Shown piece after piece: positions 21,258 to 28,679 of a stretch of 43,401 nucleotides of DNA. The DNA comes from Myxococcus llanfairpwllgwyngyllgogerychwyrndrobwllllantysiliogogogochensis (GTDB lineage Bacteria; Myxococcota; Myxococcia; Myxococcales; Myxococcaceae). The stretch lies in NCBI RefSeq assembly GCF_006636215.1, contig NZ_VIFM01000074.1:1-43401 (forward strand). The letters run 5' to 3'. Position 1 is the stretch's first letter; each line of letters opens with the position of its first letter. Under the pieces are notes generated by a model. The model was not told where the DNA came from. It made no database searches and saw only the letters and a list, made by a program, of their open reading frames with translations. The translations under genes and the position numbers were made by a program.

Positions 21258-22481
21258 TTACGGGCAGTTAGACGCTTCAACTGCCCGTGTCGCACGTATG
21301 TCGCATTCGGGAACAGAGGGGCGGTCGAGCACAGAGACCGCCTCTCTCCGAGTGTCGGGGCTCAGGTGGGCGTAGCGCATCGTCATTTCGATGGTCGCGT
21401 GCCCCATCAGCTCCTGAATCACCTTCAGCGGAACCGCCCTCATCGCAAGGTGGCTCCCGTAGGTGTGCCGCAGGTCGTGCCAGCCGATTTGCCCCTGCTC
21501 GCGGGTAATGCCCGCCTCCCTAAGCGCACGACGAAGCGGAGCCTTCATCAGCCCGGCCGTCAGTGGCTGTCCGTCCTCTTGGCAGAAGACGAAGCGGCCC
21601 CGAAGGTGCCGGTGTGCCTTGAGGGCATCCACCACGGAAGCGGGCAAATCGACCGCTCGCTCGCGCCCGCTTTTCGGCAAGTCCTCCACACCGTTCCAAA
21701 TCGTCCGGTTGACGTTCAGCAGGCCTCGGGTCAGGTCCAGGTCGTTCCATTGAAGCCCCATCAGCTCCCCCTGCCGCAGCCCCGCCTTGAGGGCGACGAG
21801 GAGCACGGGACGCCACTCCGGTTCAGCGGCTGCAACGAGCCGCTCGGCTTCCTCAAAGCTCAGGAAGTCGAAATCAGGCTTGGGCACTTTCACGAACAGC
21901 TTCACGTGGGGAGCCTTCGCGATGACCTCTTGCTCCTCCGCGACAGCCAGGAGCTTGCTGAGCGACGACAAGACGTTGTTGATGAATTTCTTGCCCAGCG
22001 TCTTGGGTGCAGTGTCCTTGCGCTTGCGAATGGCTGCCTTTGTGGGGGCGTCCTTGCGTGCACGAGTAGCCGAGGACTTCTTCTTCATTGCGGCTTTGAA
22101 GTCCTCGATTTGCGCCGGGCCGATGTCATCCAATGCCATCTCCCCGAAGAACGGAATGATGTGGTTCTCCAGGTGTCGTTGCTGGGTGTCTGCCGTTGAA
22201 GCCTTGTTGTTGTTCTCGCTGTAGGTGAGGAATCGTGGCGCGAAATTCGCCAGCGTAGGCGCGCTCCCCTCCTCTTGCTTGCTCTCCTTTCCGAAGGTTC
22301 CGCTGAGGATGGCGTTGCGCAGTTCTCGTTCGTAGTGCTCGGCACCCCGACGAGTCTGAACGGGCGAGAACTTCACGACTCGCTGTTTCCGTCCGTCCGC
22401 GTGCTGAAACACGAAGTCCACTTGCCACGCCTCCTCTGACTTCCCTTCCTTCGTCGTCCACTTCCGCAATCTGACGCTCAT
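21258..22481 (-). CDS. int: tyrosine-family phage integrase
   Basis: A 407-aa site-specific recombinase. An N-terminal arm-binding region (1-70) and a core-binding SAM-like domain (75-200, with a basic Lys/Arg-rich insert at 133-155) precede the catalytic domain. Catalytic residues read as Arg236 (GLRQGEL), Lys270 (LPKSGR), His335/Arg338 (HDLRHTYGS), His361 (LMGHATIEM) and Tyr370 (MRYAHL). The gene ends 15 bp from the tmRNA/tRNA-like att core, the usual arrangement. It overlaps the excisionase gene by 4 bp (ATGA) and is the last gene of the element-A operon. Confidence 0.95.
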   Translation of the reverse strand: MSVRLRKWTTKEGKSEEAWQVDFVFQHADGRKQRVVKFSPVQTRRGAEHYERELRNAILSGTFGKESKQEEGSAPTLANFAPRFLTYSENNNKASTADTQQRHLENHIIPFFGEMALDDIGPAQIEDFKAAMKKKSSATRARKDAPTKAAIRKRKDTAPKTLGKKFINNVLSSLSKLLAVAEEQEVIAKAPHVKLFVKVPKPDFDFLSFEEAERLVAAAEPEWRPVLLVALKAGLRQGELMGLQWNDLDLTRGLLNVNRTIWNGVEDLPKSGRERAVDLPASVVDALKAHRHLRGRFVFCQEDGQPLTAGLMKAPLRRALREAGITREQGQIGWHDLRHTYGSHLAMRAVPLKVIQELMGHATIEMTMRYAHLSPDTRREAVSVLDRPSVPECDIRATRAVEASNCP

Positions 22482-22705
22482 CGTCGACTCCCAAGCGCAG
22501 AATCACGGCCCTTACCCGGGGTGGACTCTACCAGCGCAGCGCGGCGGATGCGGAGGGCTTTCCCGATGCGAACGACCCCCGGCACCTGCCCCAACCGAAT
22601 CGACTCGTAGAGCGTCTTCCGGTTCACGCGCAGGAGAGCTGCGGCCTCGTCGACCGTCAGGAACTCGGGCGGATTCTCTGCTGCGACCTGTTCGGACGCC
22701 TTCAT
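22478..22705 (-). CDS. xis: excisionase-like HTH protein
   Basis: A 75-aa protein with a MerR/AlpA-type helix-turn-helix: FLTVDEAAALLRVNRKTLYE followed by the wing VPGVVRIGKALRIRR. Such HTH_17 proteins next to integrases act as recombination directionality factors or small regulators. ATGA overlaps with both dcm and int support co-translation. Confidence 0.8.
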   Translation of the reverse strand: MKASEQVAAENPPEFLTVDEAAALLRVNRKTLYESIRLGQVPGVVRIGKALRIRRAALVESTPGKGRDSALGSRR

Positions 22706-23649
22706 TCCGAGGCCCTCAACGCGGCACCGAACAGCCGCGCGTGCAAGAGTCCATAGGCGAGCGCCGCTTGCTGGGGCACGACGCCATTTCCGAGGAGCCG
22801 CAGTCGGTCGATCCGATGGGCCAGCCCATCAGCCATTCGACAAACCGCGGGTTCAACGTCCGGGCGCCTTGCGAGGACTGCGCGCCATCCTGTGATGTCG
22901 TCGCGCCCTGGGGGCCACTGGGGAAGGTCAGAATCGCTTCCGAGAGCTGTCGGCGACGCTGACCGACGCAGCTCGCGACCTTCCAGTCGAACGCCCCCGG
23001 CGTCGGCCAGTCCTTCACGAGCGCGCTCAGGTCCGCCCCCGACTGGCGCCCGTTGCCCGGCTTCCCTCCTCGTCTCCCGTGTCCGTTCGAACTCTCCCCA
23101 GTGTTCGGCGTGGGCCAGAACGAAGAGACGTTCTCGCTTGTGAGGGGCTCCGGCATCGGACGCTCGGAGACACATCCACTCCGCATCGAACCCGAGCGAG
23201 GCAAGGTCGGCGAGCACGCGGTCGAGGCCCCGCGAACGGAGCGCCGCGACGTTCTCGACGAAGACAAAGCGGGGTCGAACCTCAGCGACGATTCGCGCGT
23301 ACTCGCGCCACAAGCCCGAGCGCTCGCCGTCGAGGCCAGCACCCTTGCCAGCAACGCTGATGTCCTGACAGGGGAACCCCCCACTGACGCAATCCACAAT
23401 GCCACGCCATGGGATGCCGTCGAAGGTTCCAACGTCGTCCCAGACAGGCGCCGTATCCAGTTCTTCTTTTTCCATCCGGGCCACGAGGCAGGCCGCTGCG
23501 TATGCTTCCCGCTCGACGTAACAAACAGTCCGGAGGGAAGGCACGGCCAGTTTGAGGCCGTGAGCGAGTCCGCCGCCGCCAGCGAAGAGTTCAAGTGCGC
23601 GGCGCGGATGAATTCCGACGGGATGAATAGCCAGGCCATGCGCGCTCAC
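22702..23649 (-). CDS. DNA (cytosine-5) methyltransferase
   Basis: A 315-aa C5-methyltransferase. Motif I LFAGGGG (21-27), motif IV GGFPCQDIS (90-98) with catalytic Cys94, motif VI VENV (131-134), motif VIII-like LASLGFDAEW, and motif X RLLGNGVVPQQA near the C-terminus. The target-recognition region between VIII and IX is short. No cognate restriction enzyme is adjacent, so it is a lone methylase, likely protecting phage DNA or acting epigenetically. GTG start overlaps the RuvC-like stop (GTGA). Confidence 0.93.
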   Translation of the reverse strand: MSAHGLAIHPVGIHPRRALELFAGGGGLAHGLKLAVPSLRTVCYVEREAYAAACLVARMEKEELDTAPVWDDVGTFDGIPWRGIVDCVSGGFPCQDISVAGKGAGLDGERSGLWREYARIVAEVRPRFVFVENVAALRSRGLDRVLADLASLGFDAEWMCLRASDAGAPHKRERLFVLAHAEHWGEFERTRETRREAGQRAPVGGGPERAREGLADAGGVRLEGRELRRSASPTALGSDSDLPQWPPGRDDITGWRAVLARRPDVEPAVCRMADGLAHRIDRLRLLGNGVVPQQAALAYGLLHARLFGAALRASE

Positions 23650-24215
23650 CTGGGGAAGACTTTCCGGGGCGCGAGTCGGCCGACGACGTGAAGGCCGATG
23701 CCGATGGCGTCCCAGACGTTGTGGTGCTTGTCCTGGGCGCGCGGGAGCTGCACGCGAAGGTGTTCATGCGGTCGCTCGCCGAGACGCGCTTTGATGCGCT
23801 CGACCATGACGTCACCGTCGAGCGTTCCCTTCCACTCGCGAGGCAGGTAGCTCCGTTCCGACGTGGCTCCCAATGCACCCGCGACGCGTCCGACGACACC
23901 GGCAAGTTCGATGAGGTCGTTCGGGTCGCCCTTGCTCTTCCCGGCCGTGTAGACCTGGGGGCACTCACTCGCGACGGTGACGGAAACAGCCCCGCCTGCG
24001 GCCCTGAGCGGCTCCAGGAGCGACGAAACGAACGCGGCCACCCCGTCCGCCATCCGCGACCATGCCGGAAGCCCTCGGGCCTTCCGCTCGGGATTCGTGG
24101 GCATGCCCGCCGCGAGCAGCTCGCCCGAGTCCAGGTCGAAGATCGCGACACCGCACTCGCGAAGCCCGGGGTCGAGCGCCACGAGGAGCTGTCGCGCGGT
24201 GGAGGTTGAAGTCAT
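23646..24215 (-). CDS. RuvC-like Holliday junction resolvase
   Basis: A protein of about 189 aa. The N-terminal strand LLVALDPGLRECGVAIFD carries the first RNase H-fold aspartate, TVASECPQVY supplies the following acidic position, and HNVWDAIGIGLHVVG near the C-terminus carries the last aspartate, as in RuvC-type resolvases. It would resolve branched phage DNA before packaging. An upstream TTG (24227) is possible, but the ATG at 24215 is preferred. First gene of the operon controlled by element A. Confidence 0.75.
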   Translation of the reverse strand: MTSTSTARQLLVALDPGLRECGVAIFDLDSGELLAAGMPTNPERKARGLPAWSRMADGVAAFVSSLLEPLRAAGGAVSVTVASECPQVYTAGKSKGDPNDLIELAGVVGRVAGALGATSERSYLPREWKGTLDGDVMVERIKARLGERPHEHLRVQLPRAQDKHHNVWDAIGIGLHVVGRLAPRKVFPR

Positions 24216-24248
24216 CCGTTGCACCAATCAGGGAAAGAGGTCCCTCCC

Positions 24249-24279
24249 TAAATGGGTGCGGATTCCGAGCGTGGTTCAG
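24249..24279 (-). promoter_or_regulatory. 31-bp phage element, copy A
   Basis: Oriented toward the RuvC/dcm/xis/int operon. Blocks CCAC, GGAATCCGCAC and CATTTA are present with the family spacing. It overlaps the last bases of the polymerase gene. The RuvC ATG lies 33 nt downstream. Confidence 0.75.
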
Positions 24280-26285
24280 GCCGCGCGCTTCGCGGGTAGC
24301 TCCCAGACGAGCAGCCGCCCGGAGCTGTCGCGCACGGTGGCGACGTCCTTCGACATGATGCGGGACAGCGCGGGCTCGGCTTCGATTGCCGGTGCCAGGT
24401 CAGGCGTCACCTCGCGCATCGCTTGCCGCATCAGTTCTGCCTTGCGCTCGGCCGCGTCGTGCAACCGCTGCGGGTCGTCGGCGAGCAGCTCGCTAATCAG
24501 CTCGTCATGCACCATGAGGACAAGCCGCGAGCCATAGAGAGGCGAGCTGCGTTCGACGTACATCTCGCGACTGACGCGCCACATCGCGCGCTTGCAACCG
24601 ACGGCCCCCAGGCCCTGAAAGGGCGTGTTGAGAATCTGGGTGTAGCCGCATGCCCCGCGCAGGATGTTCGCGCCCGGAATCATCACGTCGGCGAACCCGC
24701 CCCCGTAGGTGCGCGACTTCGCCCGGTGCTGTAGCTCGCGCTGCTCGGGCCACGCGTTCAGCCACTTCTTATCCAAGTCCTTCGCGACCTCGACGCACGC
24801 CCGGCAGACCATCTTCGGCTTGCGCTGGACGGTCACGACGACTCGCTCGACACCGCAGACGTCTGCGCGCTTTGCCAGCAGGCAGAACGAAACCCGGTCC
24901 TTCGCGCGCGCGTTGTAGACGAGCGAACCGCCAGTCATCCCGCCGCCCTTGCCGAAGTTGAGAATCTTCGCGAGCTGGCGGAAGGCGACCGCGACGGGGT
25001 CCTTCGCTTTGACCTTCGAAAGCAGCTCGTCGTAGTTCGCCCCGAGGAACTCGGCCGCGGCAAGGGTGTGAACGTCGAGCCCACTGTTCAGGGCGTCGGC
25101 CATCTTCGAGAAGCCCAGCTCCCAGATTGCCCGCTGAGCCATGGTGCGAAGCTCAAGGCCGCCGTAGTCGACCGAGCAGTAGACGAACCCGGGCCGGGCC
25201 TCGTGGACCTCGCGAATGCCGCCCTTCTGGGGGAGCTGCTGGTAGTCGCTGGAGACGCGCGTCGTGGACACCAGCACGTTGAAGCGCGGGTTGATGGGGA
25301 GCGCGGTGCCGGCCTCGACCACGTCCAGGTAGGTCGACTTGTACTTGTCGACGCGCCCGCTCTTGCCTAGGTCTTCGAGGAGCACGTCACCCGAGCCGAG
25401 CAGCGTGTCACGGTCGGTCGCGACCTGGCCGTCAGGGAATCGGTCGCTGGGCGCGGTGACGGGAGGCTGCCCGTCATAGGCGGCAGTCACGAGCGCCGCG
25501 AGTCGCTTCGAGTCCTTCGTCCCGTCGTCGCGGTAGATGCCTGCCGCCTGGAACTTGGCCCGGTTCTCGCTCCACTCTCGCTCGACGCGCTCACGGAGCT
25601 GGGCCACCGACGCGCCGTTCGTCCGCAGGCCCCAGATAGAGGCGAGGTGGAGCGCGAACGCGGCGCGCATCTGGTCGGCTTCGGCATGCAGGTTGCCGCC
25701 GTTGGGCGTCTCGCGAGCGATGGCTTCCTGCCGGAAGTAGACGTCGAGCGTGTAGCGAGCGTCGCGCTTCGGGTAGTCAGCGGCTTCCTTGGGCCAGCGC
25801 TCGACAGGGACGCCGTCGAATTCTCCGTAGCGGAGGCGCCATGCCTTCGGGTTCTTCTTCTCCTCGCTGATGTCGAGCCCCAGGTGACGCTGCACGAGGA
25901 GCGCGAGCGGGTAGCGGGCTCCCTCGTCGTCGTCGAGCTTCCGCCCCGTCGACGGGTCAACGCCGTACATGCCCCGAGCAATGTCGATGAGCGCTTCGCG
26001 AATCTGGACGCAATGCAGGCGACCGGCATCGAGCGCCGCGAAGATGGGCGCGACAAGGCTCGGGTCGTCCGCCGCCATCACTCCGAGGTCGTAGGGGAGA
26101 TTCGCGCCGACGAGATGCGTGTCAGGTGCGGTAAGGACCTTGCGAAAAAACTCCCGGGCCTGGGCCTTGTCGAGTAGCCGTTCGCTACCGGGTTCGCGCG
26201 TCGCGATGCTGCCGCAGACGAGAGGTGGCGCAAGCAAGCCGGGCTGAATCAGCCACGTCTCCGTGTCGAACGACCAGACGTTCAC
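24276..26285 (-). CDS. family A DNA polymerase (PolA-type)
   Basis: A 669-aa phage replicative polymerase. The N-terminal DEDD 3'-5' exonuclease starts WSFDTET (Asp7, Glu9), with YDLGVM (65-70) and a later DARYTLDVY (175-183). The polymerase shows motif A CSVDYGGLELR (Asp373), motif B RQLAKILNFGKGGG (436-449) and motif C LMVHDELISE (His593-Asp594-Glu595). Between motif B and the fingers is an unusual insertion with Cys468, Cys477, Cys494 and Cys497, a possible zinc site. There is no 5' nuclease domain. GTG start at 26285. Confidence 0.93.
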   Translation of the reverse strand: MNVWSFDTETWLIQPGLLAPPLVCGSIATREPGSERLLDKAQAREFFRKVLTAPDTHLVGANLPYDLGVMAADDPSLVAPIFAALDAGRLHCVQIREALIDIARGMYGVDPSTGRKLDDDEGARYPLALLVQRHLGLDISEEKKNPKAWRLRYGEFDGVPVERWPKEAADYPKRDARYTLDVYFRQEAIARETPNGGNLHAEADQMRAAFALHLASIWGLRTNGASVAQLRERVEREWSENRAKFQAAGIYRDDGTKDSKRLAALVTAAYDGQPPVTAPSDRFPDGQVATDRDTLLGSGDVLLEDLGKSGRVDKYKSTYLDVVEAGTALPINPRFNVLVSTTRVSSDYQQLPQKGGIREVHEARPGFVYCSVDYGGLELRTMAQRAIWELGFSKMADALNSGLDVHTLAAAEFLGANYDELLSKVKAKDPVAVAFRQLAKILNFGKGGGMTGGSLVYNARAKDRVSFCLLAKRADVCGVERVVVTVQRKPKMVCRACVEVAKDLDKKWLNAWPEQRELQHRAKSRTYGGGFADVMIPGANILRGACGYTQILNTPFQGLGAVGCKRAMWRVSREMYVERSSPLYGSRLVLMVHDELISELLADDPQRLHDAAERKAELMRQAMREVTPDLAPAIEAEPALSRIMSKDVATVRDSSGRLLVWELPAKRAA

Positions 26286-26361
26286 GGGATGCCTTGTGGA
26301 AAGGGAGAGCGGCCCGTGTCGTGGGCCATCCGCCGACGGAAGAGCGCCGCCGGACGTCAGG

Positions 26362-26892
26362 TCAGTAGAGGGCGTCGGCCAGCGCGGGCAGCTTGCTCGC
26401 CTTGCGGGCCTGCTCGACCTGCGCGAGCTGCTCGTTGTTCAGCTCGACATGGGACCAGCGATAGCCGCTGATGACCTTGCCGGCGTGGCCCTCCTTCGCG
26501 GGGAGCTGCTTGGGGAAGACCTCGCAGCGAATCAGGAGGTGCGTGCCGGCCTGCCGCTCGTCGAAGAACTTCTTCAGCGCGGCCGGGTTGGCGAACTCGT
26601 ACTCGTCAGCACCAACGAGCGTCATCAGGAAGGACTTGAAGCGCCCGCCGCCGCCCTTCTTCGCGTCACTGAGGTTCTCGACGTAGTCGACCGTCTCACC
26701 GGCCCGGCTCGGCGACTCGCCACCCGGCAAGGGGTCGGACTCGCGGACCTTCAGCTCGGCGATAGCTGCGTCCCCCTTGAAGCCCTCCTTGGTGCGGATG
26801 ACTTCCACTTCGAGCAGGTATCGCCCGAAGCGCGGATAGCGCCCGCCCGCCGCAGCCTGCGCGGTGGCAATCTTCGTCAGTGCGTTGTTCAT
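26362..26892 (-). CDS. putative single-strand-binding/replication accessory protein
   Basis: A 176-aa protein with a beta-rich body (GRYLLEVEVIRTKEGFKGDA, THLLIRCEVFPKQL) and a glycine-rich loop (DAKKGGGGRFKSFLMTL). The length, OB-like strand pattern and place directly upstream of the polymerase are what one expects of a phage ssDNA-binding protein, but no family signature is certain. First gene after element B, so probably co-transcribed with the polymerase. Confidence 0.6.
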   Translation of the reverse strand: MNNALTKIATAQAAAGGRYPRFGRYLLEVEVIRTKEGFKGDAAIAELKVRESDPLPGGESPSRAGETVDYVENLSDAKKGGGGRFKSFLMTLVGADEYEFANPAALKKFFDERQAGTHLLIRCEVFPKQLPAKEGHAGKVISGYRWSHVELNNEQLAQVEQARKASKLPALADALY

Positions 26893-26948
26893 GTTACGTG
26901 GGCCCTTCGGCTTGGGTTGCGTCAGCGAGGAAGTGTGCTGACCCCACG

Positions 26949-26979
26949 TAAATGAGTGCGGATTCTGGGAGTGGTTCGG
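26949..26979 (-). promoter_or_regulatory. 31-bp phage element, copy B
   Basis: Oriented toward the 176-aa gene and polymerase; the ATG is 56 nt downstream. Matches the family at CCAC, GAATCCGCAC and CATTTA. Confidence 0.75.
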
Positions 26980-27058
26980 ACTGGGTGGTCTTATGTACCC
27001 AAAAGACGCACCACTGAAGCCGCTAAGTGTTTAGTGAACCGAAAAGCAACGCGCGCCG

Positions 27059-27087
27059 TTGACACCGTTCACAAACGGTTGCATTCT
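27059..27087 (+). promoter_or_regulatory. sigma-70-type promoter with operator palindrome for the ParA cassette
   Basis: TTGACA at 27059-27064, a 17-nt spacer and CATTCT at 27082-27087. The spacer holds an inverted repeat ACCGTT-CACA-AACGGT (27064-27079), a likely operator for the HTH domain of the gene that follows (ATG 27114). Confidence 0.5.
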
Positions 27088-27113
27088 GTTGACGAAGGTA
27101 ACAGGGTTCGCGC

Positions 27114-28145
27114 ATGGAGTTGGTCGGTATCTCTGAAGTCGCAGAGCTTGCAGGCGTCACTCGGCAGGCGGTTGTCAACTGGCGCGGGCGGTACGTTAAC
27201 TTTCCTCAGCCGCTAGCAGATCTCAGAAGTGGTCCCGTGTGGAAGCGGGATGAAATCATTGCATGGCTTAAGCAAAAGGACGGAAAGATGACGAAGATCA
27301 TTAGCTTCATCAATTTGAAGGGCGGCGTAGGAAAGACGACGAGCACTGTTGCTATTGCCGAGTTCCTGGCCGATGAGCATCGGAAAAATGTTTTGGTGGT
27401 CGACCTCGACCCTCAGACCAATGCCACTGTTGCCTTGATTTCTGAAGAGGAGTGGCAGCGGCGTGACGATGCTGGTCAAACCCTGAAGCAGCTCTTCAAA
27501 GACAAGCTCGAAAAGACGAACGTCTTTAATGTGAATGACGCCATCGTTCGCAATGTGTCAAACCTTCATGGTGGAATCCCACGGCTGGCGCTTCTCCCGT
27601 CAAGCCTTGGGCTGATTGAACTCCAGGATCAGTTGGCGTTGATTCCCGGCGGCAACTTCTATGCCATTAGTCCAGTCGATGTGCTCGCAGGGGCGCTGCG
27701 CCCAGTTCTGGATGGCTTTGATTATGTATTGATTGACTGTCCGCCCAATCTCGGAATTATCACTCTGAATGGCATTGGCATGAGCAATGGCTATGTCATT
27801 CCGGTGGTTCCGGACATTCTTTCGACCTACGGCGTTCCTCAGATTTTGAATCGAATAGAGACATTTGCCAGTACGAAGGGGATCTCCGTTCCTTCGAAGG
27901 GGATCATTGTTAGCAAGTATCGCGTTCAAAGCGTTTTGCACAACTCCCGACTGAGTCAGATGCAACAGGCTGCGGCAAGAAACGAACTGCCGCCAGTATT
28001 TCCAACGGTGATCCCCGAAGCCGCAAAGATTGCTGAGGCTGTTGATTTTGAGGCCCGGGTCAATACGTTGCGTCAGAAGTATGGCTACGGAAACAACTAC
28101 GAAAGATACTCTGAGTTGACGAAGGACTTTGTGAGGCTATGCTGA
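27114..28145 (+). CDS. HTH-ParA fusion ATPase (cargo cassette)
   Basis: A 343-aa protein. Residues 5-55 are a MerR/excisionase-like HTH (ISEVAELAGVTRQAVVNWRG). From 60 on it is a ParA/Soj ATPase: KGGVGKTT (69-76), Walker A' VVDLDPQTNA (95-104) and Walker B YVLIDCPP (204-211, Asp208). ParA proteins form dynamic DNA- or membrane-bound assemblies for partition, and the N-terminal HTH of such fusions often autoregulates. The gene is AT-richer than the phage core and runs against the flanking replication genes. It has its own promoter and no 31-bp element. A partner gene overlaps by 7 bp. Partition, a plasmid-like prophage state or defence are all possible. Confidence 0.85.
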   Translation: MELVGISEVAELAGVTRQAVVNWRGRYVNFPQPLADLRSGPVWKRDEIIAWLKQKDGKMTKIISFINLKGGVGKTTSTVAIAEFLADEHRKNVLVVDLDPQTNATVALISEEEWQRRDDAGQTLKQLFKDKLEKTNVFNVNDAIVRNVSNLHGGIPRLALLPSSLGLIELQDQLALIPGGNFYAISPVDVLAGALRPVLDGFDYVLIDCPPNLGIITLNGIGMSNGYVIPVVPDILSTYGVPQILNRIETFASTKGISVPSKGIIVSKYRVQSVLHNSRLSQMQQAAARNELPPVFPTVIPEAAKIAEAVDFEARVNTLRQKYGYGNNYERYSELTKDFVRLC

Positions 28146-28645
28146 AGGGAAGGCAACTGCGTAGAGTGGCCCATGCACTGGTCGACGTGGTTTGCGAGGA
28201 GTTTATTCGAAATCCAGAGTTTGCTGGCCGTCTGGAGTCGGTGCTTCGCGATGCTTATGCAGACACGTTGTCCACTGAAGATAGGCCAGTTCGGCCAAAG
28301 AAGCCAAAGAAGCGGCAGTTGGTCGACCCCTTTCAAATCCTATCGGATAAGGGTGCGCTGGGGTTGCGCGCTTTTTTGCAAGCACTACCCATTCAAGACT
28401 TGAAGGGTATCGTGCGTGCCCACCGCCTCGACCCATCTCGGCTCAGTGACAAGTGGAGGAGTCAAGAGCGTCTTGTCGATTTTGTCACCGAGCGCGTTGA
28501 ATCGAGAGCTAGGCAAGGAGATGTATTTCGCCAATATGGAGCGCGGCAGTCGGGGGCGCACACCCCAACGACAGGAGAGCAAGTAGCTGGCGCTAGCCTG
28601 TCAAAGCCGGAGGATAAAAAGGATCAGGGCCCAGGACGTGTTTAG
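28139..28645 (+). CDS. ParA partner protein, 168 aa
   Basis: Overlaps the ParA gene by 7 bp. A helical N-terminus (ALVDVVCEEFIRNPEFAGRL) is followed by a basic linker (RPKKPKKRQL), a DPFQILSDKGALGLRAFLQA block and a SAP-like helix pair (LKGIVRAHRLDPSRLSDKWR…LVDFVTERVESRARQGDVFR). The tail is polar. It has no ParB nuclease/CTPase motif (GERRxR absent), so it is not a canonical ParB. I infer a DNA-binding adaptor for the ParA-like ATPase. Confidence 0.65.
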   Translation: MLKGRQLRRVAHALVDVVCEEFIRNPEFAGRLESVLRDAYADTLSTEDRPVRPKKPKKRQLVDPFQILSDKGALGLRAFLQALPIQDLKGIVRAHRLDPSRLSDKWRSQERLVDFVTERVESRARQGDVFRQYGARQSGAHTPTTGEQVAGASLSKPEDKKDQGPGRV

Positions 28646-28679
28646 TTCGCCCTGAGTTCTATTGGCTTGCTGGTATGGG

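Noticed and set aside
27114..28645. Canonical ParAB plasmid partition
   Set aside because: The partner lacks the ParB GERRxR motif and HTH, and no clustered parS-like repeats were seen; only a single palindrome in the promoter.
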